A stretch of 64,000 nt of DNA, taken from NCBI RefSeq assembly GCF_014207185.1, contig NZ_JACHCP010000004.1, positions 1 to 64,000 of the forward strand. The letters run 5' to 3'. Below the pieces are notes generated by a model. That model was given only the letters and a program-made list of their open reading frames with translations, made no database searches and was not told where the DNA came from. Positions 56,103 to 64,000 of the stretch are shown piece after piece (position 1 is the first letter of the stretch; each line of letters begins with the position of its first letter). A program made the translations under genes and the position numbers. Origin of the DNA: Rhodanobacter sp. A1T4. Its GTDB lineage: Bacteria; Pseudomonadota; Gammaproteobacteria; Xanthomonadales; Rhodanobacteraceae.

Positions 56103-57230
56103 TCAAGCTGCAGCCGGTGCCTTGAGCAGTGATTGCTCGCTGGTGGCATTGAATACCTGCAGCTTGTCGGTCCGGCAGCGCAAGCGGATCGCGTCGCCCA
56201 TCGCTACCGTGAGATGGCTTTCGATCTGTGCGGTTACCCGATGCGGGCCGACCTGCACCTGGATCATGGTGACCGAGCCGAGCGGCTCGACCACTTCGAC
56301 GATGCCGGACAGCACGTTCTCGTTGACCGGATCGTCCGCGGCCAGATAGCTCAGATGCTCGGGGCGCACGCCAATCACTGCTTCGGTGCCGGCATGTGTG
56401 GCCAGTGCATCGCCGCGGGCGCCGGTCAGGGTCAGGCTGAAGTGGTCGTCCGTCAACGTGCGTTTGTCGACGCCGATCCGACCGCGCAGAAAATTCATCG
56501 ATGGCGTACCGATAAAGCCGGCAACGAAGATATTCGCCGGCCATTCGTACAGTCGCTGCGGCGTATCGATCTGCTGGATCTTGCCGTTGAGCATCACCAC
56601 GATACGCTGGCCCATGGTCATCGCTTCGACCTGGTCATGTGTCACGTAGAACGTCGTGACGCCGAGCTTGCGATGCAGTTTGACGATCTCTGCGCGGGTG
56701 TCCACACGCAATTTTGCGTCCAGGTTCGACAGCGGCTCATCCATCAGGAATACCTGCGGCTGACGCACGATGGCGCGTCCGAGCGCAACGCGCTGGCGTT
56801 GACCGCCGGAAAGTGCGCGTGGCTTGCGTTCCAGCAAGTGGGCGATGTCGAGCACCTTGGCCGCTTCCTGCACGCGACTGGTGATTTCCGCATCGGGAAT
56901 TTTTTTCAGGCGCAACGCAAACGCCATGTTCTCGAACACGCTCATGTGCGGATACAGCGCATAACTCTGGAAGACCATCGCGATATCGCGATCCTTCGGC
57001 GCCACCTGGCTGACGTCGCGGCCGTCGATGCTGATCGAGCCGCTGCTGATACTTTCCAGCCCGGCGATCATCCGCATGGTGGTGGTCTTGCCGCAGCCGG
57101 ACGGGCCGACCAGCACGATGAACTCGCCGTCCTTGGTGGTCAGGTTGAAACTGTCCACGGCGTTGTCGGCGGCATCGCTACCCTTCCCACCGTAGTTCTT
57201 GACGACGTCCTTCAGTTCAACGATGGCCAT
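56103..57230 (-). CDS. smoK: Polyol ABC transporter ATPase (SmoK/UgpC/MalK type)
   Basis: 375 residues from [15 protein letters not shown]. Walker [13 protein letters not shown] signature [15 protein letters not shown], Walker [12 protein letters not shown] and the switch His (THDQVEAM), then a C-terminal OB-type regulatory domain as in MalK. It energises the two permeases encoded just upstream. The symbol follows the Rhodobacter sorbitol/mannitol operon and is by context. The frame extends to 57353, overlapping the permease gene, but those residues are unlike the family. Confidence 0.9.
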   Translation of the reverse strand: MAIVELKDVVKNYGGKGSDAADNAVDSFNLTTKDGEFIVLVGPSGCGKTTTMRMIAGLESISSGSISIDGRDVSQVAPKDRDIAMVFQSYALYPHMSVFENMAFALRLKKIPDAEITSRVQEAAKVLDIAHLLERKPRALSGGQRQRVALGRAIVRQPQVFLMDEPLSNLDAKLRVDTRAEIVKLHRKLGVTTFYVTHDQVEAMTMGQRIVVMLNGKIQQIDTPQRLYEWPANIFVAGFIGTPSMNFLRGRIGVDKRTLTDDHFSLTLTGARGDALATHAGTEAVIGVRPEHLSYLAADDPVNENVLSGIVEVVEPLGSVTMIQVQVGPHRVTAQIESHLTVAMGDAIRLRCRTDKLQVFNATSEQSLLKAPAAA

Positions 57231-57276
57231 GAATACATAAACCTCTTCAACGAGTTCGACGATACGGAGTAACGCG

Positions 57277-58101
57277 TTATTTGACCGCGCCAAAGGTGAG
57301 TCCGCGCACCATCTGCCGCTGGGCAAACCAGCCGAGCACGATGATGGGTGCAACGGTGAGTACCGAGGCAGCCGACATCTTGGCCCAGAACAGTCCTTCA
57401 GCGCTTTTGAACGATGCGATATAGACGGCCAATGTCGCGGCGCGGTGATCGGTCATGGTCAGGCTCCAAAACGATTCGTTCCAGGCCAGGATCAGCGCCA
57501 GCAGTCCGGCCGAGGCGATGCCCGGCAGAGCCAACGGCAGGATCACCTTGCGCATGGTTTGCAAGGTGCTGGCGCCATCGATATCCGCGGCTTCGACCAG
57601 ATCCTTGGGGATGTCCTTGAAGTACGAATAAACCATCCACACCAGCAGGGGCATGTTCATTGCAGTGAAGAGCAGGGTCAGGCCAGCCAGGTTATCCAGC
57701 AGGCCCAACTGCTTGTAGACCAGGTAGATCGGGATCAGCACGCCTACCGCCGGGATGAACTTGGTCGAGACCATCCACACCAGGGTGAAGTCCGTGCGCT
57801 TGGTCGGGAAGAACGCCATCGCGTAAGCCGCGGGGATCGCCAGCAACAGACCGACAAGTGTCGATACAACGGCGGATACGACCGAATTGAGCGCGTAGTG
57901 CAGGTAGCCGCTGCCCTGCTCCAATGCCACGCGAAAGCTGTCCAGCGTGGGTACGAACAGGAAGTGCGGATCGATGGTGAACGCATTCTGTTCCGTCTTG
58001 AATGCGGTCAGCAGCATCCACAGGATCGGAAAAAACATTACCAGCGCCACGAAGTATGCCAACGCAGTCAGGAGGGTGTCGCCGATGGATTTGTCTTTCA
58101 T
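57277..58101 (-). CDS. smoG: Polyol ABC transporter permease (SmoG-like)
   Basis: 274 residues from [14 protein letters not shown] with six membrane helices. The EAA loop reads [28 protein letters not shown], the contact with the ATPase. The start ATG overlaps the stop of the preceding permease by four bases (58098-58101). A long frame extends upstream of this start through the other permease gene, but it is out of register with the real protein there and was rejected. Confidence 0.9.
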   Translation of the reverse strand: MKDKSIGDTLLTALAYFVALVMFFPILWMLLTAFKTEQNAFTIDPHFLFVPTLDSFRVALEQGSGYLHYALNSVVSAVVSTLVGLLLAIPAAYAMAFFPTKRTDFTLVWMVSTKFIPAVGVLIPIYLVYKQLGLLDNLAGLTLLFTAMNMPLLVWMVYSYFKDIPKDLVEAADIDGASTLQTMRKVILPLALPGIASAGLLALILAWNESFWSLTMTDHRAATLAVYIASFKSAEGLFWAKMSAASVLTVAPIIVLGWFAQRQMVRGLTFGAVK

Positions 58102-59030
58102 CGCCGGCTCCCCGCGTTCAAGTTGCCGGCCACGAACCGAATAAGAAAGATCGAGAAGATATTCGCCAGGATCACTGCGCCGATCGCTGCCGCCGATGAA
58201 ATTCCGATGTCGTACTGGAAGAACGCCGACTGATAAATGTAATAGGGCAGGTTGGTGGTCGCCGTGCCAGGTCCCCCCGAGGTGGTGGTATAGATTTCGG
58301 CGAACGAGGTGAGAAAGAAAATGCTCTCCAGCATCACCACGACGTAAAGCACTTGTCCGAGGTGCGGCACCACGATGTGGCGAAACTCCTGCCACTTGTT
58401 CGCGCCGTCCAGCCGCACGGCTTCGATTTGATCTTCCGGTAGCGACTGCAGGCCGGTCAGCAGAATCAGCAGCGCAAACGGGATCCATTCCCATGACACC
58501 ATGATGATGATCGACAGCATCGGATACTGCGCCAGCCAATCGATCGGGTTCAGCCCGAGATGGCGAAATACCCAAGCGAGCAGACCGTATACCGGATGGA
58601 ACAACATGTTCTTCCAGATCAGGCCGGTGACCACCGGCATCACGAAGAACGGTGCAATCGCCAGCGTGCGAGCCACGCCGCGGCCGACGAAGGTGCGATT
58701 GAAAAGTATCGCCAGCCCCAGCCCGACAGTGACCGTAATCATCAAACTGGCGCCGACCAGGATCAGCGTATTGATGAGCGAATCCCAGAACGTGGGATCG
58801 GTGAACATCAGTTTGAAATTGGTGATGCCCGCGAAACCGGTGATCTCCGGCATCATCAGGTTGTAGCGCCGGAACGCGTAGTACAGCGTCATCACCAGCG
58901 GCACGATCATCCATACCAGCAGGAAGATCACCGCAGGAGCGAGCAATCGTCGTATGGGTGCTCCCGACAGGCGAGCCTTGGGCTTGGCCCTCTTGTCGGG
59001 GAGCGATGTAGCGACTGCAGGAGACGACAT
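58098..59030 (-). CDS. smoF: Polyol ABC transporter permease (SmoF-like)
   Basis: 310 residues from MSSPAVATSLPD. Six membrane helices with the EAA-type loop DQIEAVRLDGANKWQEFRHIVVPHLG, which binds the ATPase. The N-terminal segment is basic before the first helix (LLAPAVIFLLVWMIVPLVMTLYYAF), as in UgpA/SmoF permeases. It pairs with the permease whose start overlaps its stop codon. 64 bases separate it from the binding-protein gene. Confidence 0.9.
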   Translation of the reverse strand: MSSPAVATSLPDKRAKPKARLSGAPIRRLLAPAVIFLLVWMIVPLVMTLYYAFRRYNLMMPEITGFAGITNFKLMFTDPTFWDSLINTLILVGASLMITVTVGLGLAILFNRTFVGRGVARTLAIAPFFVMPVVTGLIWKNMLFHPVYGLLAWVFRHLGLNPIDWLAQYPMLSIIIMVSWEWIPFALLILLTGLQSLPEDQIEAVRLDGANKWQEFRHIVVPHLGQVLYVVVMLESIFFLTSFAEIYTTTSGGPGTATTNLPYYIYQSAFFQYDIGISSAAAIGAVILANIFSIFLIRFVAGNLNAGSRR

Positions 59031-59094
59031 AGGCGATGATTCCAATGGTTCGCGGAACGCCGGCGCTTGTGCGCGGGCGATCCGCGAAAGGGGC

Positions 59095-60399
<1,305 letters not shown>

Positions 60400-60402
60400 C
60401 AT

Positions 60403-60871
60403 TTGTCCTTTATGTATGTGGCGTCATTCGGGTGATGGTTCGGTCGCGTTGGCTTGGTGATTTCGGTCATTAGGCATCTTCGGAGCATTGTTTGGGCAAT
60501 GCACGTGATGGATCGATCTAAATTGCATTGCTGCAGTCGCAGCAATGCTTGCTGTTTGAGTCGATGAAATTTGCTGTCTTGAATAATGAAAAAAGCTTCT
60601 GATGGGTCAATCGGTAGTTTCCTGGGGCCGCCCGCAGGTAACGGCGCGATGTTGCATAGCGAGATTGGCGTTTCAGTCCGTGCAATTTCATAAAGCGCTG
60701 AGGGCTTTCGCGTAAAACGCGGCCGTCGGCAGCGGAATTGTGGTCAGCACGAGGGCGATGAGCCGTCCATGTCCGAATGGATGGCGAATTCTTCCGGCGA
60801 AATGTGCCGTTAGGTGCCGTTGGCGAAGTGTCACGCACTACTATCGACACATTGCCACCAGAGATTGCGTC
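60403..60871. promoter_or_regulatory. Control region upstream of the polyol operon
   Basis: 469 bases between divergent smoE and the PH-like membrane protein gene. Two inverted repeats with the same GCATTG/CAATGC arms lie at 60485-60502 and 60525-60548. No regulator gene is present in the window. No convincing -35/-10 pair could be assigned. Confidence 0.5.
60485..60548. promoter_or_regulatory. Paired inverted repeats, candidate operators of the polyol operon
   Basis: Site one: GCATTG (60485-60490) and CAATGC (60497-60502) with 6 bases between. Site two: GCATTGCTGC (60525-60534) and GCAGCAATGC (60539-60548), a perfect 10-base inverted repeat with a 4-base centre. Both share the arm GCATTG and lie 85-150 bases upstream of smoE. 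Repeated dyads of this kind usually bind a dimeric regulator. Confidence 0.55.
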
Positions 60872-61348
60872 ATGCGCCGGTTGTCATCCACATTGACTGT
60901 GTTCTACAAGCGCGTGTTTCCGATTGTCTGGCTGATATTTCCGGTATTTTCGGGACTCATTTTGTGGAATGCGTTGACGCGCAGTCACTCATCCGTTGTC
61001 TGGCCATCCTTTCTGCCGCCGCTGATTATTTTCGTGATCGGAGGCCTGCTTTTCAAAAAGTTGATCTTCGATCTGGCGGATGAGGTCTGGCTCGATAGCG
61101 ATCAGCTGCTGGTGAAGAATCGTGGCCTGCAGGCGCGCGTTGCGCTGGCTGACGTGATCAACGTCAACGCCACCATCATGGTCAACCCCCGACGTATCAC
61201 GTTGCTGCTGCGGGCGGATTCGCGTTTGGGTCGCAACATCACCTTCATGCCGGCCAGCCCACGTGGATTCACGGCGGCGTTCAAACCCGATCCGATCGCC
61301 ACTGAGCTGATCGGTCGTATCGACGCACTACGGCAGGCGCGCCGATGA
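60872..61348 (+). CDS. Two-helix membrane protein with PH-like C-terminal domain
   Basis: 158 residues from MRRLSSTLTVFYK. Two hydrophobic segments (about 13-33 and 45-65) are followed by a soluble part DEVWLDSDQLLVKNRGLQARVALADVINVNATIMVNPRRITLLL, the pattern of small bacterial PH-domain (DUF-type) membrane proteins. Function unknown. Its stop overlaps the start of the DUF1704 gene (ATGA at 61345-61348), implying coupled translation. The frame extends upstream to 60740 with no supporting features. Confidence 0.65.
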   Translation: MRRLSSTLTVFYKRVFPIVWLIFPVFSGLILWNALTRSHSSVVWPSFLPPLIIFVIGGLLFKKLIFDLADEVWLDSDQLLVKNRGLQARVALADVINVNATIMVNPRRITLLLRADSRLGRNITFMPASPRGFTAAFKPDPIATELIGRIDALRQARR

Positions 61349-62634
61349 GTACAGTAATGAGTGCTATCGCACCCGAACTGCAACGTTACGCTGATCTCGA
61401 CAAGCGCTTGCTGGCGGCGGCGCGCGGCATCACCATCCTGCCCACGGTGGCGTGGTCGGCATCGCTGGAAAACCGCATGATCGCGGCCTATAGCAAGGGC
61501 AAGTTCGCGCTGCCCGAGGTTACCTACAAGCGTCCCGATCTTTCCGCTGCGCGTGTCGAGCTGGCCGCGATCGAGGCCGAGGCTGGCGGCAGAGATCCCG
61601 ATGATATCGATCCGCTCGGCGGTTACCTGCGCCGTACCGCGGAGTCGTGGCGCATTGCCGCCGAGATGCTGGAAGCGGTGGGCACCGAAGGCGTTACCGC
61701 ACCATCGATTGTTCTATATGGACGTCCAGAGGATCCGATACCCGGCAGCAAGCGCAGCAATCTCGACGCAGCGCGCTATTTCGTCGAGTTGTCCGACGAG
61801 CTGGGCGCGGATCTGCTGGCCGACGGCATCGGTACCGATATCTCTTCCGAAGTGTTGCGCGATGAGCTGAGCAAGACGCTGGATGATTTCTTCGGCGCAG
61901 GCACGATTCGCGTCGAAGTCGATCCCGAGCTCACTGCCAAGGCCGCCGCCGGCGCCACCCGCATCCGCCTGCGTGGGGCCACCCATTTCACCGAATACGA
62001 TCATCACCAATTGCTGGCGCATGAGGCATTCGTGCATTCGCTGACCGCGTTGAACGGACGCCGCCAGCCGCTGCTGACCTCGCTGGCACGCACCTCGCCG
62101 CGGGTTACCGCCACGCAGGAAGGGCTGGCCGTATTCGCCGAGCTGATGTCCGGCGCCATCGATATCACCCGGCTCAAGCGCATCAGCCTGCGCATTCTGG
62201 CGATCGACATGGCGCTCAAGGGAGCGGATTTCGTCGAGGTGTATCGTTATTTCAGCAGCTGTGGCCAGAGTGCCGCCGACAGTTTTCATTCGGCGCAGCG
62301 GGTATTTCGTGGCGTGCCGCTGACCGGAGGTTCGGCCTTTGCCAAGGACAACGTCTATCTGGCCGGCCTGCTGACCGTACATACGTTTTTCCGCTGGGCG
62401 CTGAAGGAGCGGCGGATGGATTTGCTGCGGCACCTGTTTGCCGGCAAGCTGGCGCTGCACGACGTGGTCGCGCTGCAGCCGTATTTCGAATCAGGTGCCA
62501 TCCTGCCACCGCACTGGCTGCCGCCCTGGATGCAGCATGTCCATGGCCTGGCCGGCAAGCTCGCTTTTTCGGTATTCGTCAACGGCATCCACATGAATCG
62601 GGTGCAGGGAGACGAGCTTTCGCTGAGCGTTTAG
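61345..62634 (+). CDS. DUF1704 / QEGLA-motif protein (MATCAP-like putative metallopeptidase)
   Basis: 429 residues. The signature HEAFVHSL (HExxxH type) near residue 228 and TATQEGLAVFAE near 258 match the family named flavohemoglobin expression-modulating QEGLA motif protein, related to eukaryotic tyrosine carboxypeptidases MATCAP. The paired His and the later Glu could bind zinc, so a peptidase activity is plausible but unproven in bacteria. No signal peptide. It is translationally coupled to the PH-like membrane protein upstream. Two Met codons (61345, 61357) are possible starts. Confidence 0.85.
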   Translation: MSTVMSAIAPELQRYADLDKRLLAAARGITILPTVAWSASLENRMIAAYSKGKFALPEVTYKRPDLSAARVELAAIEAEAGGRDPDDIDPLGGYLRRTAESWRIAAEMLEAVGTEGVTAPSIVLYGRPEDPIPGSKRSNLDAARYFVELSDELGADLLADGIGTDISSEVLRDELSKTLDDFFGAGTIRVEVDPELTAKAAAGATRIRLRGATHFTEYDHHQLLAHEAFVHSLTALNGRRQPLLTSLARTSPRVTATQEGLAVFAELMSGAIDITRLKRISLRILAIDMALKGADFVEVYRYFSSCGQSAADSFHSAQRVFRGVPLTGGSAFAKDNVYLAGLLTVHTFFRWALKERRMDLLRHLFAGKLALHDVVALQPYFESGAILPPHWLPPWMQHVHGLAGKLAFSVFVNGIHMNRVQGDELSLSV

Positions 62635-62671
62635 TGCCAGAGCAACGGCTTCGCCGGTGCTACCATGAAAA

Positions 62672-62693
62672 GGCACCCGCCACGTCGGGTGTC
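62672..62693. repeat. Hairpin before maeB
   Basis: GGCACCCG (62672-62679) and CGGGTGTC (62686-62693) pair with one wobble around a 6-base loop, between the DUF1704 stop and the maeB start. No U-tract, so it is at most a weak terminator or leader structure. Confidence 0.4.
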
Positions 62694-62722
62694 GCCCCTC
62701 CCCAACTCAAAAAACGCCGCCG

Positions 62723-64000
62723 ATGTCCCTCCCTGAAGAACTGCGTCTTGCCGCCCTCGAATACCACCGCCTGCCGCGCCCCGGCAAGATCAAGGTCACG
62801 CCGACCACGCAGCTGCTGACCCAGCGCGACTTGTCGCTGGCCTATTCGCCTGGTGTGGCAGCTGCCTGTGACGCGATCGTCGAGGACCCCGGCACGGCCG
62901 CCGAATACACCGCGCGCGCCAACCTTGTAGCGGTGATCACCAACGGAACTGCCGTGCTGGGTCTGGGCAATATCGGGCCACTGGCAGCCAAACCGGTGAT
63001 GGAAGGCAAGGGCGTCCTGTTCCAGAAATTTGCGGGCATCGACGTGTTCGATATCGAGATCGACGAGTCCGATCCGGACAAGCTGGTCGACATCATCGCC
63101 TCGCTCGAGCCGACTTTCGGCGGCATCAACCTGGAAGACATCAAGGCGCCAGAGTGCTTTATCGTCGAGCGCAAGCTGCGCGAGCGGATGAAAATTCCCG
63201 TGTTCCATGATGATCAGCACGGCACCTCGATCATTGTTGGCGCGGCACTGATCAATGCGCTGGTGGTCGTAGGCAAGCGTATCGAGGACATTCGTATTGC
63301 GACGACCGGCATGGGCGCAGCGGGCATCTCCTGCGTCGATATGCTGGTGGCGCTGGGCGCCAGGCCGGAAAATATTCTCGCGTTCGATCGCGATGGCGTG
63401 CTGCACAGCGAGCGCACCGATCTGGACCCGGACAAGCAGCGCTACGCGCGAGACACCAAGGCGCGCACGCTGGCCGAAATCGTCGTCGGCGCGGACGTGT
63501 TCCTCGGTCTTTCGGCCGGCGGCATCCTGAAGCCGGAGATGCTGGCGACGATGGCTTCGCAGCCGATCATCTTCGCGCTGGCCAACCCGAATCCGGAGAT
63601 CACCCCGGAGGAAGCCAAGGCCGTGCGACCGGACTGCATCATGGCGACCGGCCGCTCGGACTATCCGAATCAGGTCAACAACGCGCTGTGCTTTCCGTAC
63701 CTGTTCCGCGGCGCGCTGGATGTAGGCGCCACGGTGATCAACGAGGCGATGAAGATCGCCTGCGTCAAGGCGATCGCAGCACTGGCGCGGCGGGAATCCT
63801 CCGATGTCAGCGCGCGCGCCTATGGTGGCAAGCCGCCGAGCTTCGGGCCGGAATATCTGATCCCGCAGCCGTTCGATCCACGCCTGTTGCTGCAACTGCC
63901 CCCGGCCGTGGCACAGGCCGCGATGGACTCGGGTGTGGCCACGCGACCGATGGAAGATTTTGTCGCCTACAACGATCACCTCACCAGCTTCGTGTTCCGT
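62723..64000 (+). CDS. maeB: NADP-dependent malic enzyme (3' end outside window)
   Basis: 426 codons visible and still open at the right edge. N-terminal malic domain: [53 protein letters not shown] and [16 protein letters not shown] (metal and malate binding). The NAD(P) domain starts with [15 protein letters not shown] near residue 195, and [12 protein letters not shown] follows. In MaeB a phosphotransacetylase-like domain follows near residue 430, which lies beyond this window. It converts malate to pyruvate, CO2 and NADPH. The ATG at 62723 gives the normal [16 protein letters not shown] start. It is 88 bases after the DUF1704 gene. Confidence 0.94.
   Translation, partial: MSLPEELRLAALEYHRLPRPGKIKVTPTTQLLTQRDLSLAYSPGVAAACDAIVEDPGTAAEYTARANLVAVITNGTAVLGLGNIGPLAAKPVMEGKGVLFQKFAGIDVFDIEIDESDPDKLVDIIASLEPTFGGINLEDIKAPECFIVERKLRERMKIPVFHDDQHGTSIIVGAALINALVVVGKRIEDIRIATTGMGAAGISCVDMLVALGARPENILAFDRDGVLHSERTDLDPDKQRYARDTKARTLAEIVVGADVFLGLSAGGILKPEMLATMASQPIIFALANPNPEITPEEAKAVRPDCIMATGRSDYPNQVNNALCFPYLFRGALDVGATVINEAMKIACVKAIAALARRESSDVSARAYGGKPPSFGPEYLIPQPFDPRLLLQLPPAVAQAAMDSGVATRPMEDFVAYNDHLTSFVFR

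Noticed and set aside
58110..58914. N-terminal extension of the SmoG frame through the SmoF gene, which would give a 545-residue fusion.
   Set aside because: The extension is out of register with SmoF and lacks membrane helices; the real start overlaps the SmoF stop by four bases.
62660..63979. A 439-codon open frame opposite malic enzyme.
   Set aside because: Antisense shadow; the plus-strand frame has all malic-enzyme motifs and is open to the window edge.

Overview
The window is GC-rich, densely coded gammaproteobacterial chromosome. Gene content points to Xanthomonadales, most likely Rhodanobacteraceae (Dyella, Luteibacter or Frateuria type); this is inference. The signs are two large TonB-dependent receptors, a glutaredoxin-4 fused to a rhodanese, a SpmA-SpmB fusion, DUF938 and DUF1704 proteins, a tatABC operon and a SmoEFGK/mannitol dehydrogenase operon. 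I saw no rRNA, tRNA or CRISPR array.

Layout. 1-4242: the end of a nonribosomal peptide cluster (carrier and thioesterase domains of an NRPS, a cytochrome P450, a MATE exporter), visibly more AT-rich towards its right end. 4243-4733: a scar with an IS3-type transposase remnant and two strong palindromes, marking the return to core sequence. 4734-16703: housekeeping genes (SpmAB-like membrane protein, NRDE protein, a frameshifted ligB, YchJ-like protein, DUF938 methyltransferase, HutD/Ves, DinG, a GAF-GGDEF-EAL c-di-GMP protein, a DsbA-family oxidoreductase). 16969-19884: a first TonB-dependent receptor with its own terminator and a palindrome upstream. 20349-26163: a flavoprotein, DUF1993, a drug-exporter-like MFS protein, an alpha/beta hydrolase and ferrochelatase. 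26269-38052: SYLF protein, tatABC, priA, a DnaA-box cluster, DUF3667, NorM-like MATE, SppA, a small lipoprotein, an SDR and DegV.

38420-48872 is the most interesting region. A TonB-dependent receptor with a long leader is followed, after a strong intrinsic terminator, by a TPR-sulfotransferase whose end overlaps a 2-oxoglutarate/Fe(II) oxygenase. Facing it on the other strand is a run of a TPR protein with an AspH-like beta-hydroxylase domain and two more TPR-sulfotransferases. One receptor, three sulfotransferases and two hydroxylases in 10 kb suggests a dedicated modification system (hydroxylation plus sulfation), with the receptor or a ligand as substrate. The protein families are clear; the joint function is a hypothesis.

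49271-64000: glutaredoxin/A-type/rhodanese fusion, an LpxH-like phosphoesterase, an SGNH hydrolase, an AlaA-like aminotransferase and RsgA; then a minus-strand polyol uptake and oxidation operon (binding protein, two permeases, ATPase, mannitol 2-dehydrogenase) with paired inverted repeats upstream; a PH-like membrane protein coupled to a DUF1704 metallopeptidase-like protein; and the start of NADP-malic enzyme (maeB), which runs off the right edge.
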